A DNA stretch of 64,000 nucleotides from NCBI GenBank assembly GCA_002900995.3, contig CM035314.1, positions 186,001 to 250,000 of the forward strand, written 5' to 3'. Shown here piece after piece: positions 21,806 to 33,935 of this stretch (its first letter is position 1; each line of letters begins with the position of its first letter). Under the pieces are notes generated by a model that was not told the origin of the DNA, searched no databases, and saw only the letters and a list, made by a program, of their open reading frames with translations. The position numbers and the translations under genes were made by a program. This DNA comes from Ganoderma boninense. Its lineage: Eukaryota > Basidiomycota > Agaricomycetes > Polyporales > Polyporaceae.

Positions 21806-22906
21806 GTGGAACGTCGCCCTGACCGCCACAGTCAGGACCATCGTGGCGGCGGCAACCGTGACCGCCGCCCATCCAATGCGCGATTCCCACCGCGCCCGCC
21901 TACGCCAGGCCCGTCTGCGCCGAAAGACGGTGCATGCTTCGCATGTGGAAAGGTGGGTCACTTCAAATGTGACCCACAGTGCCCTAAAACCAGAGAAAAT
22001 GGTCAGTCCACATCCGCGACGATTCGTAACAAGCCGCGCTTCCATGCGTAGCGAGTTCTGTCGGCTTCGGAGGACGATCTCTAGCCGGACTTGCAAAATG
22101 GCTGGGGAGGCTCGCAATACAAGTCAGAACCTCACTCCGCTGGTTCAGAAGGCGAACCAGAGGGGGAGGATGAGGACGAGGGCTCAGAAATCTTGCGAGC
22201 ACACGCAATGCAAATCCTGGAACAGGAAAATTCAGTGTCACTGCGCGCAATGCACCAGACAATGGTCGAAGAAGTCGAAGATGAAGACGTTGCGGCTGAA
22301 TGGCTGCGACGCATGGAACGTGCTGACTTCGAAGACGGACAGACTACTGTCTGCCTCCAAGCTATGCGAACCGCGACCAAGCCCAAGAAGCCGATGGAAT
22401 TCAGGTCCATGGTGCGACGGAGGGACTCCGTCTCAAACACACAGCCAGACCACGACCCGAACAAGCAGGCTGTACTCAGTGCCATGGTAGAGATTGCGGA
22501 CGGGCTCGCGTACACCATGTTCGACTCCGGCAGCACCACCAACGGCCTCACGCCCGAGTACTGTCATATCATGCAGGCACTGAAGGTTGTGCTCGATGAG
22601 CAGGTGGTGCTACAGCTAGGATACTCGGGTTCCCGATCCAAAATCAACTTTGGAACGAGAACCCCAGTGACCCTTGGATCGCTCGAGAAGCTTGACACTT
22701 ACTTTGACATTGTGAATCTCGACAGATATGACTGCATGTTCGGTACGCCGTTCATGAACGAACATGGCATTGTTCTGAACTTCAAGTGGCGTGAGATCAT
22801 AATCGGAGGCCAGTGTATTCGAGCCTTCACTCACGAGGAAGATGCCACTTTCTGTGCCAATCGCCGTCAAGCACGGAGCACAGAGAGCAAAACCACCTCG
22901 AGCTGA
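21806..22906 (+). pseudogene. Gag C-terminus and aspartic protease remnant
   Basis: One frame reads a basic Arg-rich linker and then a CCHC zinc knuckle, CFACGKVGHFKCDPQC (21935-21982). An acidic region follows, then an aspartic protease with the active-site triad in AYTMFDSGSTTNG (about 22510) and a later FGTPFMNEHG block. In-frame TAG codons at 22049-22051 and 22082-22084 interrupt it. Both are explained by CAG to TAG. No capsid domain precedes it, so the left part of gag is gone. The knuckle normally binds packaged RNA, and the protease cleaves the polyprotein. Confidence 0.8.
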
Positions 22907-23174
22907 CTAGTCAAGAACCACGGTACGTCCGTCAAGACGAGATGAACGACCATGGAAGACGTCGAGGATGCCGATACCCTCACCATGAAGAACAAGCCGA
23001 AGCTGGTATGGGACCACCCCTCCCTTATGCTACCCTCAGACGATGAGGATAGCGAGGTCGAGGAGCATCCGACGCCGCAACCGGCTAACACAAAGAATAA
23101 AACAGAAAAAGAAACAATGTTAACGGCGAAACACCCGCGATCTGTGCACATCAACTACCCGGACCGCGAGTACT

Positions 23175-26100
23175 TTGCATATTCACCAGTCAAGCCCAAG
23201 CCGCGTGACAAGAAGAGCGGCATGCCTGGGCCCTCACGACATGATTGTGCCTCACTCCTCACGAGGAGTGAGATGCGACCAGTATGGTCGCGAAGACCCA
23301 TTGGGAGTAAACGAGGAAATGGAAAAGGAAATAAAAAGATACTTTCAGGACTCACCTGAAAGCAACCAACAAAAACGTACTCCTCATCCACCATCGGATG
23401 AGGACATCCCAGCCCTGAAGGAGAAATGGATGGAGGATGTCACTGACTTGATTGGCGACATCCCGCTGGAACTCCCGCCTATGCGGGAGGTTAATCATCG
23501 AATCCCGCTTGTCAACAATGACAAGCGGTACACGTACCACCACCCGCGCTGTCCCAACGCTCTCAAAGGCAAACTTCGAGAAAAAATGGACAAGTATCTG
23601 AAGGCCGGGTGGTGGAAAATGCGACCTGCACCGCAGGCCGTGCCACTACTCTGTATACCAAAGAAAAACGGTAAGCTCAGGACTGTTGTCAATGCGCGGC
23701 AGCGGAACGACAACATGATCAAGGACGTGACGCTGTTTCCGGACCAGGACACGATCCGGAACGATGTTGCTCGAGCCAAGTACTGGTCGAAAATTGATAT
23801 GTCTGACGCCTATGAACAGATCCGCATTGAGGCGGCAGACATATGGAAGACTGCCTTCTCGATGATCTACGGCACCACGGTGTCGTATGTCATGCAGCAA
23901 GGGGATTGTAACGCCCCCAGCACCTTCCAACGTCTAATGACTTGGATCTTCTGCGAATACATTGGCGTATTCATTCACGTATATCTAGATGACATCTTCG
24001 TGTTCTCAGGTTCAGTCGAGGAACACGAAAAGCACCTGAAGTTCATGTTTGCACGGCTCCGCAAACACAAGCTCTACCTCAGCAAATCAAAGCTTGACTT
24101 GTACTCTAAACGCATGGAGTGCCTCGGTCATCTAATCGACGACCGCAGACTCCACGCCGACGCCGACAAGCTGTCTTGTATTCAAGACTGGAGGCCAATG
24201 CAATCGTTGAACGAGGTTCAACGATTCCTCAGCCTCATGCAATACCTTGCTCACTTTCTTCCAGATGTTTCGGCATTCACTTTGCTGCTCGAGTCGATCT
24301 GCAAGCATGGGCAGCCATTCCACTGGCGGCCCATTCACCAAGCTTGCCTCGACCGCATCAAAGCGCTGGCCAGCCGCACTCCCATCCTCAAGCCAATCAA
24401 TCCTGAGTCCGATGAGCCCATCTGGGTCATAACGGATGCGTCTGTCTATGGAATTGGGGCCATGGTCTGTCTATGGAATTGAGGCCATGTATGGCCAGGG
24501 ACTCGACTGGCGCACATGTAGGCCTGCAGCATTCATGTCCAAAAAGTTCTCGTCTGTGCAGCAATCGTACAAGACGTACAAGCAGGAGGCTCTCGGTGTT
24601 ATCGAAGCTCTCATGAAGTGGGAGGACCGGCTGGTTGGCCGCAAATTCTACATTGCGACTGACCATCAGGCTCTCACACAGATGCGCATCACCATACGCG
24701 AAACCCGCAACAGCCACCTTATTCGCTGGTCAGAATACATTGACCGCTTCGATGCACAGATCATGCACGTCGAAGGTGAGGAAAACAAAGTAGCTGACTG
24801 TCTGTTGCACTACTATGAGAACGATACACCCGACGACGAACACCTGCGTGCGATTTACGTGAACGCGGATGTCCGACTCAACCCTGAGCTTGACAAGCTT
24901 CCCGATTTGCGATGGGAAGAAGTCGAGCACAACGTCGCAATATGCGTCATGGAGCTCAGACGAACCCTAAGCCGAAGGCTAGGGATCCCAACAATGTTGC
25001 TGATGTCATCTTTCAGCACAAACCTAGGGCTGTAAAGCTTCGAGACCGAGTGGAAGAACACGTCGCAGAGGCCGAGGGCATGGCTGAGGCCTCTCGACAT
25101 ATCAACAAACCCTCTCGAGACCCCATTGACCAAGGGATCGAATCTGCGAGCGCAGTTGCGAGTGCAGGGAGTTCCCACTGGACCACTGCCGAACTCACAC
25201 TGCGAGACGTGCTCCAAGGTGGCCCAAAACTCGACTCGACTATTGAGTCAGAGCCTGGGCTCCTGGGCGCAATAAGGCAGGGTTACGCCGACGGCTCGCT
25301 ATTCAAGAAGGTAATAGCGAGCCCGATGGCTTACCCCAACTTCACAATATGAGATGGACTGCTATATGTTCGCACCCGGCTCGGGTACGAATGCTTATGC
25401 ATTCCACGGATTCAATACAAAAATAAAAGGAAACTCACTGAGATAATGTTGGACCTAGGTCAACGAACCCTCGGTCATCTTGGTCCGCGCAAAATGAACG
25501 AATATCTGTGATGCTGGGTGTGGTGGCCTCGAATGTCTGCTGAGGTTCACAGATTCTGCGCAACCTGTGGAACTTGTCAGATGTCGAAAATGAGCAATAG
25601 ACTGACTGCTACATGGCTTCACTCGCTCCCAATTCCGCTCTTCCCATGGCAATCTGTGGGCATGGACTTCCTCGGACCATTCCCTGACGTAGATGGATTC
25701 AACTACGTCTGGGTAGTTATCTGCCGTCTAACGTGCATAGTGCATCTCATTGCGTGCAAGGTCACTAATACCGCGACTGACCTCGCGGCAATCTATATGC
25801 ACGAGATAATTCGCATGCATGGTGTTCCCGAATCAATCGTATCAGACCGTGATGCTAAATTCACTTCACGCTTTTGGCGCGAGGTGCACCGACTATTGGG
25901 AACAAACTTACTCATGTCCACTGCCTTCCATCCCCAGACTGATGGTGCATCTGAACGAGCCATCCGAAACGTGGGACCGATTCTGCGCGCTATGGTGAAG
26001 CCAGATCAAAAGGACTGGCTGATGCAGCTACCACTCGTGGAATTCGCAATTAATACGAGTGTCAGCGCATCGACCGGGTTTTCACCATTCGAGCTCAACT

Positions 26101-26726
26101 ACGGCTACATACCAAAGATGAGCTCGCTCCCTAGCAATACGGGCTCCTTTCCCGGAGCAACTGCATTCGCGGAACAAGCTCAACTTAACCTCGAGTGTGC
26201 TCACAATGCACTGATTGAAGCACGAATAAACTCCACTTACCAGGCTAACAAGCATCGCTCCGGCGACACACCAGTCTTTGAAAAGGGAGACCTCATGTAT
26301 CTTTCTATGACAAACCTGTCACTACCCAAAGGACGAGCCAGGAAGCTCACGCCAAAATATGTCGGACCATTCCCGGTGGTGCAGGCCCATCCGGAGACTT
26401 CGACGTATACGCTCAATATTCCTGATGACTTGAGGAAAAGGTGGGTCCACCTGACGTTCAATGTAAGCTTGTTGAAGCCTTACGAGCCGAACGACGAGTT
26501 GTTGTTCCCAGCCCGTGAAGTCAAGCGGTTCCATGACTTCGGCATGCCGACAGATCTTGAATGGCAAGTTGACGAGATTGCGGGCCACAGATGGGACAGC
26601 GACAAGCTAGAACTGCTGGTCTATTGGACAGCAGGAGAGCACACTTGGGAGTCGCTCGACGACTGTGCCAAGCTACAGGTGTTAGATGACTACCTGCAGC
26701 TGCTCAGAGCGCTACTGCCCCGATGA
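23175..26726 (+). pseudogene. Gypsy pol: reverse transcriptase, RNase H, integrase and chromodomain, broken
   Basis: The reverse transcriptase has the fingers motif LLCIPKKNGKLRTVVNAR, the palm KIDMSDAYEQI, and the catalytic VYLDDIFVFS near 23980. RNase H follows (WVITDASVYGIGAM, EALGVIEAL, ATDHQAL). The integrase has C..C in CATCGTCQM and acidic residues in GMDFLGPF, VSDRDAKF and TDGASERAIR. The last 50 residues form a chromodomain (EWQVDEIAGHR ... LLVYWTAGEHTWESLDD). Lesions: a 25-bp tandem duplication at 24441-24490 shifts the frame inside RNase H. Another shift lies near 24960. TGA codons occur at 25350-25352 and 25509-25511, where DGLLYV and the HHCC region expect Arg. Confidence 0.88.
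24441..24490 (+). repeat. 25-bp tandem duplication in RNase H
   Basis: TCTGTCTATGGAATTGGGGC plus CATGG is followed directly by a second copy with one internal change and a different final base. Because 25 is not a multiple of three, it moves the reading frame from frame 3 to frame 1, exactly as the downstream ORF shows. Confidence 0.9.
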
Positions 26727-27016
26727 TCTCGTGATGTCATCAAATCTGGGATCGGGGTGGCTGAGCATCGCACTCACTAAAGCGTACCAAGCCGCCCCGA
26801 CCTCGTCCCGACGACCTGAGACACCTGTGGGTCAGACCCCACCTCTGCTGGATTCAGAAAATTTCTCCATCGATCTCTGGCCGCCCATTCATATCTCGAG
26901 GTCGCACATCGCCCCGCTTGACCCTCTCGAAAATCCCCCAACAAACTCCCCTGCTTTGCACCCACCCACTCTCTTGCTTTCACTCCCCATTGCACGCTGC
27001 TTGTTTGTCCCCTCCG

Positions 27017-29383
27017 ATGTCACAGCCTCCTGCCCCCAACCCGGATCCACACCCCTCTGCTAGTGGAGCCCCTCACGGCGTCCCCACCAATCCCCTCGCT
27101 GCACTCGGTGCTCCCCCCGCTGCCCTGAACGCCTTGATCGGTGCCCTGATTGGAGTGCCCTCGACCATCGCCACTGGATGGGGCGAGCCACTGCTGCCGC
27201 CAAACTGGGCTGCGGCAATGGACCTCAACCTGCAGGCCGCATTGAGAGGGGGAGGATCGTTCCCCGAACAACAAAATGCCGCATTTGCAGCGATTATGTT
27301 GATGTTTGCCCTGTCCGGGCAGCCATCCATGTTCGACATGCCGCCGCCTCCCTTCACCTTCCCTTCCTTCCCAGCCGCGCTGACGCTCTCCCCCATGCCG
27401 CCACCGTCGATCAGCCCGGTGGACGCATGGCGCACTGCATACGGCACTGCCATGTAGACCCAGCAGGTGCTTCAGGAACGTGTCACGGAACTGGCGAACT
27501 GTAATGCGTCCCTGGAGCAGGAAGCCAGTCAACTCCACCAAGAAATTTCAGCGGTTCAACAGCGCATGAGTGACCAAGACCGTCAACACAACAAACGAGA
27601 GATCAACCTCGCACATCGCGAGGCCGACCTCTTCCATCACCAAAACGACCTCGATGGCCGATTTCATCCGTTCCACCACCCATCGCCGAACCACTCGGTC
27701 AATGGATGCAGGAACCGCGGCCATGGCTCATCGACGAGTTCCCGCTCCACCACCTCATCTAGTGGGGCCCCATCAAGCGTGATGAACCCCCCTGCGTTCA
27801 CGGCTGCTCACAGCTCGACCTTGTCGGCATCTCGCCCCCGACGACGCCAGCTCCGAGTACGACACCCGGGCTGCAGGCTTCAGGTGCGCTGGCACCAGTG
27901 CAGCGCACTAAGCTGAACTCAACTGACACTGATATCATGGATACAGACGATACACGTAGTGGCCATCTGACCACTACAACATCCACCGCCGCAGCAAGAC
28001 GGGACCCGCTGGTGTCTTCCGAGTTTGCTACAATCGGACGACACGACCCATCACTCAAAAATGATCCCCTCTCCGCCTGGGGCATGTGGTATTAGACAGC
28101 GGGGTCGACCTACGAGACGGCCCCCGCCTTCGGCACTACCCAGGCGGAATACTTACCGGCAGCAAGGCTTCCTGCCTTTGCGTCAATGCTCATGGGGCCT
28201 GACGCCGAGGTTAAGGAAGCGGAGCGCATCTGGAAAGCCAAGATCGATGCGGGCAGAGGAAAAGGCATCCATACGCCCAGCCGCGACGACCTGCCAGCCC
28301 TCAACCTTGGCCCCTGGACCGATGTCGATGTACAAACGGCCAACCAGGCTCACAACCTCCGTCAGGCGGCCGTTGTTGACAGCGATATATACGCCATTCG
28401 GTTCTACTGCGAGTGGAACTGAACACACCAAGACAGGACCCTCCTGCACACGGAGGGTGATCGTATCCTTGCCCGCTCATTCCCGCTGGACTCCCGCTAC
28501 ATGCGCCACGAAACTGGCGACACCGCACGCAGCAGCCGCAACGCTTGCACGCGCACTCAGCCCACCAACGAGGATGATGATGAAATTGACCGACGAGATC
28601 CACGCAACGAGCCCCAACACTGCTGGCTCAACCTCCTCCCTTCCCATCTACCGTGTTCCTCCAGCCACCACTCTCTCCGAAAGCTGGAGCGTACGCGCAT
28701 CCTCCGGTCAGCAGCACCAGCTCGACCCGTTCGACGACTCCCTTACGCTCGTAAATGTGTTCGCCGCCATCCCAACCAGCAGGTGGCCCATCGCCATGTG
28801 CGACAACCATGGGGCGATCCCCCCGCATGGCGATGACATCTGCCGTACGCCTCTCATTGACGACGCCCGGGCCAAGACGTTCATTGCTAGTCTCCTCCCT
28901 GTCGTGCCGACTGGGCACATTGAGCAGTTCAGTGAGTCCGCATTCTTCCGTGGACTCATTGAACTCTTCTCGCTCTGAGGCACGTACGATTGGTTTGTAG
29001 AGCATGGCGACTACACCAAGATGCTCGTCGACCCACCTGCTCCATTCCCACATGACTGCACCTCGCTCGCCCTCCATGATGTCGCCGCCTGGGCCGCCAG
29101 CCACAGCATTGATCAGATCCTGATGCTCAGTGAGCTCGTGATGATCTACGCCATCAACACACGGCGATTGCTCGATGGCCAGCCCAACAGCACCCCCTTC
29201 ACGGCTCTGTTCGCTTCCGCTCCCGCACGCACGGCCGACGTCACTCCCGAGCACCACGTTCCCCTCATCCCTCCTCACGACACTCTTTTCAATGGACCCC
29301 ACTGCTTGTACAAACCCGAGGCCATCGCCGAGGACATTCCGATGACATCTGAGATGACTGATCCCGAGATGACCACTCATTAA
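27017..29383 (+). pseudogene. Extra coding region between Gypsy pol and 3' LTR, function unknown
   Basis: No family recognised. After a pyrimidine-rich lead (about 26900-27010) that resembles a fungal promoter start, an ATG at 27017 opens a Pro/Ala-rich N-terminus. A predicted coiled coil follows (QQVLQERVTELANC ... QLHQEISAVQQRMSD), then a disordered middle and a more folded C-terminal part (DPFDDSLTLVNVFAAIPTSRW, LPVVPTGHIEQFSESAFFRG, SIDQILMLSELVMIYAINTR) ending at 29383. It is interrupted by TAG 27455-27457, TAG 28093-28095, TGA 28420-28422 and TGA 28976-28978, plus at least two frame changes. It lies upstream of the polypurine tract, so it is inside the retroelement. It could be an accessory gene or a captured host segment. 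A normal Gypsy element has nothing of this size here. Confidence 0.55.
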
Positions 29384-29429
29384 TTACGCTTTATCCATCT
29401 ACTCTACACATGTACCCGCACGCTGGTCC

Positions 29430-29519
29430 AGAGGGGGAGGATGTTACGACCAATAGCCTTTGTATCATTAGCGCCCCGGATTAGATAATACGTATAAAAA
29501 GAAACCTGATGTACGGGCG
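29430..29519 (+). repeat. Polypurine tract and left part of the 3' LTR, with TATA box
   Basis: The purine run AGAGGGGGAGGA is followed by TGTTACGACC, the usual arrangement at the start of a 3' LTR. A TATAAAAA box lies at 29493-29500, as expected for the U3 promoter. The LTR is cut at 29519-29527 by hAT-2 and resumes at 33936. Confidence 0.75.
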
Positions 29520-29527
29520 GTGGGGCA
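29520..29527. repeat. Left 8-bp target site duplication (GTGGGGCA) of hAT-2
   Basis: It is a perfect match to 33928-33935. Confidence 0.93.
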
Positions 29528-32500
29528 TAGTGTTGCAGGGTCCGGTCCGGTCCCGGTCCTGAAGGGAATTTCTCGAGGACTGGGGACTGAGGACCGGACA
29601 GGACCGGCTGTTACAGTGAGGACTGGGACCAGGACTGCAGTCCCCAAAGGACCGGGAAGGACTGCGGTCCTGGTCCCGGTCCGGACTGGTCCAGGACCGC
29701 ATATCGGTCCAAGACTGGTCCTATACAGTCCAGGACCAGTCCTCAGTGGTCTGGGACCGCTGAGGACTTGTGTAGATACAAAACAATGCATAGATTTTGG
29801 GAGAGACGAGCTACAAAGAGCAGTACAACAGTAGGACAGTAGAAACATGAATGCTAGTCAGAGGCCAAACCTTCATCCTCGGTGTCTGAGGGAAGGAGCG
29901 CAGCTTGAGTCTCCATAGCGGTGAAGGTGCCGATGTATGAGTCCTCGACCTTCTCCTCGTTGGCGCGCGCGAAGTCCGGAATTGACCGCATCCAATGATA
30001 CTTCAAGCATTCAATCTGTTCGAAGAGGTCGGGGTCGAGACGCGAACGACGATCAGTCGCAACCTCCTTAGCACGGGAAAACAGAGACTCCGCGCCAACC
30101 GAAGCCGCTGCGATAGGCAGAATATCGAGGGCCATACGTGCCAGGGTAGGATAGATTTTAACTTGTTTCTAACCATGATTAACAGGGCAGTCAGCATTCA
30201 AGTGTGGCGCAGCACGTCATGGTGGGTGCTGTGTGAGGACTCACCGACCACCATTCGACGGTGTCCGTCTCCTTCGTCACGTCCGGATCGAGATATTCAA
30301 GGTACTTCGCCAGTTCATGCTTCCAGCCACCTTGCGATGACGACGACTGGAGGCGCCGCAGCCGGTCACGGTCGTAGTCGTCCTCGGCGTCTTCCGCTTC
30401 CCCGCCGGATTCAGCAGCTGGAGCGCCACCATCCGTGTCTTTCGGGAGATGGGACTGGCCAAGCCGTTTAGGCCAGTACTTCTCCATCTAGACAAGGGCA
30501 CAAGTCAGTTTGTATCACAGTCAAAGGACTCAAGGCTTGACCGCTGAGGCCTGAGAGTGAAATTCACGAGGACAGCTTACCGCGGTGTTCACGACTTCGC
30601 GCACGTGCTGCTTCCAGTTTCGTGCGTTAGGTTCACCTGCTGCCAAGTCGGCAAGATACTCCTCGTCTCCTCCCCATTGGCGGTCGATGTAGTCCAATTT
30701 GTAGTACGGATGTAGCACTGAAAATGTTTCGTCAGTGACAGCGCGCGAGCCGCAAAGAGGGAATGCAGTGAACATACGTAACGCGAGGATGTATACATCC
30801 GTGTTGTCCAGCTTCTTGTAATATTTGTTGAGCTTCTCGAGGCCGGCGCGCAGCGCGTTGTGGTAGATAGCATACTTGGCATTGTGGAGCTTCGACTCCC
30901 AGCGTGAGGCGAGAGATTCGATGGTGGGAATCACTTGGTGCAAGGTGGGGATGCGCGTGCTTGAACACACTTGATGATATCTGTCCGCATCCTATGGTGC
31001 ATGGCGACGGCAGAAAGAGTGAGTAAGATGCACTGATACAGTGAGCGCGGCGCCTGGTTATGCGACATACCTCAAGGATATCGGACAAAAGCCTGACACG
31101 CTTCCAGTGGCTATCCGTGAGCACGAATGCTGCCCATGGAATATGTTTTGTGGGTGCGCCCTTCTTTTTGATCGTCGTGATAGGGCCAAATCGGACGTCG
31201 GCAGTAAGAGCGAACGAGTCTACTTCCTGTGATTGAACAGTGCGACTCAGTGAGCTGGTTCCCGGGCGCAGCACCACCAGATGCAGAGGTACGGACCTTA
31301 CGCAGATCATAGACACGCTCGGTCATCCCAAAGGCGCTGCCCCAACGTGTGTTGTTGTGGACTATCAGGGCGAGCGGCCGTTTGCGCGTTCCAGCCTCCA
31401 TTTGGAGCTCCTCGAACGCTTGTTTGCGTTGGCCAGACGCCTGTATCTGAGCGAGACAGAGAGGTTGCCGTGTTGGCGTTCGACAATGCGAAACATAAAT
31501 GGCAGACTCACTTTGATAATGAGCGTCCGAATCACTGCAATTACGTCTACACCGCCGTTCACCAAGCTTTGCGGGTCGTTCGGATCGTAGTCCCATATCG
31601 CCTGCTTGTTCTCCGCAATCGCAACCTGCGTGATCTCTCCCATGAAGTCTTCGATGCTGAGTTGTATGATGTGGCCAAAACATCTGCACGAGAATGCAAT
31701 GTTTCGTGTCTGTGAGTAACGTTCGTGAGAGCGCATCCACACAACCGGCACTCACCCAAGAGTGTTCCTTGTCGCCTCGAAGTCGCCGAGAACGCCGCGT
31801 CGTGAGAGACGAGATGCAACTTCCTTTGCCGCCGTGCTATTGTTGGATGCATTGTCGTTCGTAATGTGTCCCAACTGCCAGTGATGCATAGTGTCGTTCA
31901 TGGTTAGTCAGAATAGCCGAAAAAGTGATAAAGCAGTCAAGGCGCACCTTACTGTGCTTGCGAGACGTCACTCCCGCCCGGTCAAGAAGGCCCACAAAGT
32001 ATCGTCCAAGGTTTCCTCCATTGTGCTTGCCGAAGATCTTGCGAAACGCGCCCACCTCGTCCCGAAACACCCATCCTCCATCGACCCGGACCTCGATCCA
32101 CTGTAGAAGCATCCCCATGATGGGGTCAGAGGTATGTGGGACCGTCCACATGTCCCAGAGAGTCGAGATATTGCCAGGCGCTGCAGCGATGTCTCGCTTG
32201 AGGGCTGTGAGGAAGTCGATGAACTCGTTCGTAATCTTCACGCGGACGCTTGCGCGAGAAGGCAGCTCGGACTTCTTGGTGGCTGGTCGCATCGTCACGA
32301 GGCAGTTGCGGAAGGACGTGCTGTCGGCGACAGCAAGAGGCTGGGAACCCAGAAGAGAGAGCAGAGACGTCCATTAGTGTGTGCGAGCATGAAGAGATCG
32401 TAGACGTAGCCGCAATGGGCACGGGTAACAGGGTGCGTGAATGTGACGTACCTGGTCACCACACACAACATGTCGGGTCACGGCGTCGAGAATGCCCTCA

Positions 32501-33927
32501 CGGGAGAAGGCTTTCGGAACTTGAACCTTAACCACGACGCTGTCGAGCGTGGACTGACCTCCCTTCTCTCCCTTCTCCTCCGCCTCCTTCGCTCGGCGCG
32601 CCTTCAGTATGGCCTTTGGGACCGCGAGATGGTTTTCCTCGAGTCCCGCCTCCTCGCATCTCTTCTTGTACTCCGGGTAGTGCGCTGCACGAATGTGACA
32701 GCGACATGTCGAATTTCCCCCCTTATACCACGCGGCGACGTCTCCTTTCTTCACCTTCAGCTTTTTGTCCTCGCTGTTAAGTTAGGTGAGTGCTGACCAC
32801 ATGTCCAAGGAGTAATGCACTTGCTAACTTACCGGCAAATCATGCAATAGCGTCCTCTCTCTTGCTGCGGCCCCATGCCACGGTCCACCATCCTCTTCTC
32901 GGGCGGGTCCGTGAAGATCGTCCGGAGATCCCTGGCTTGCTCGCCTTTCATAACGATCTTCTCCTTTGTTTCGAGGTCCAGATCGCTCTCGGACTCATCG
33001 CTGTCTGATATCTGCAGGTACGTAAGTGTCAGAATTTGTGCACGGTCGAGATTCGCTAACGCACTGTGATGGCCTCCTTCGCGCCGCTACCAGTACCTGC
33101 AACTCCCTTTCCCTTCCCCCTTCCCTTCCGTTTCCCCTTCCCCTTCCCATCAGCTACTTCAGCCTCATCATCAGCTGTGCTCCCTTCGTCGTCGCTCGAA
33201 TCGGGCTCAGTTGGTCGCGCCTTCTTCGCCTTCTTGTTCTGTGCCTTCCCGGGCTGTTTCTTCGCGCCTTTCCTCTTCTCAGCATCAAGCTCCTTCTTCT
33301 TCGACGTCGCCTTCGTCGTTCGGCCACTTCTCGTTACCGTGACTTCATCTGGAGAGCCTGAGTGCTCGTCGCTGCTTCCCGAGCCATCTCCGTCCGAGGA
33401 AAAGCTCCCATCATCAACGCGCTTCCGCTTCGTCGAACTGCCTGCGGTCCGAGACTCGCCACCAGCCATACCGTCTTCCAGAGCCGAGCGTGAGAGAGGC
33501 CGTCGTGAGAGTTCGCGCAGTGTGTATAGAAGACCGTTCTCCCCGCCCCCCACTGCAAGTGCGATCCAAGTGCCCGATAATGTATTATGCAACTCCGAAA
33601 CTATACAGTTCCAGTGCCCGTGATGTGTACTTTGTACCTGATCCCTCCGAGTCCATTCCGCCCTTTGTGCCTCAATCCGTAATGGTGCGATCCCGACATG
33701 TGGCTATGCTACCATAGGACTGGCTAAGGACCAGTCTTTTCACGTCTCTGAGGACCAGTCCCGACCGGTCCTTCCCAGTCCTCCGCCAAGTTCTATGAGC
33801 CAAGGACTGGGACCGGGACTGGGGACAGGACCATTATGTTGTGCGGTCCTGGTCTGGTCCTCTGTACCCCGGTCCCGGTCTTTTGCGCGGTCCCAGACCA
33901 GTCCTGGGACCGGACCCTGCAACACTA
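29528..33927 (-). mobile_element. hAT transposon 2 (4.4 kb), nested in the Gypsy 3' LTR
   Basis: The inverted termini read TAGTGTTGCAGGGTCCGGTCC from both ends, with 8-bp duplications GTGGGGCA outside. Both subterminal regions (29540-29760 and 33720-33915) are packed with GGTCC, GGACC and CCAGTCC motifs in both orientations. The transposase gene is on the reverse strand and open throughout. The element sits inside the retrotransposon LTR, so it arrived later. Confidence 0.93.
29854..33469 (-). CDS. hAT transposase (BED finger, hATC domain), apparently intact
   Basis: The reverse-strand gene starts at 33469 (MAGGESRTAGS) and stops at 29854. Residues 1-135 are Ser-rich, acidic and Lys-rich, with nuclear-signal-like runs. 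A BED-type finger follows, split by an intron: RYCMIC then WYKGGNSTCRCHIRAAH. The transposase core shows NISTLWDMWTVPHTS, GHITNDNASNN, CFGHIIQLSIEDF, NNTRWGSAFGM and LHPYYKLDYIDRQW. The C-terminal hATC domain has AAASVGAESLFSRAKEV and DLFEQIECLKYHWMRS. The exons I checked join in phase with GT-AG introns and no stop. Such proteins cut and paste the element in the nucleus. It is unlike the hAT-1 enzyme, which has a nonsense codon, so this copy looks younger and possibly autonomous. Confidence 0.85.
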
Positions 33928-33935
33928 GTGGGGCA
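33928..33935. repeat. Right 8-bp target site duplication (GTGGGGCA) of hAT-2
   Basis: It is a perfect copy of 29520-29527. Confidence 0.93.

Larger units (their letters stand above)
21803..29519 (+). mobile_element. Decayed Ty3/Gypsy (chromovirus-type) retrotransposon, 5'-truncated
   Basis: In order: gag zinc knuckle, aspartic protease, reverse transcriptase, RNase H, integrase and chromodomain on the forward strand. An additional broken coding region (27017-29383), a polypurine tract (AGAGGGGGAGGA, 29430-29441) and a 3' LTR beginning TGTTACGACC at 29442 follow. The gene order and the terminal chromodomain are typical of fungal chromoviruses. Most of gag and the 5' LTR are missing. The right end continues after the hAT-2 insertion, from 33936 onward, with an undetermined border. 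Confidence 0.88.
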
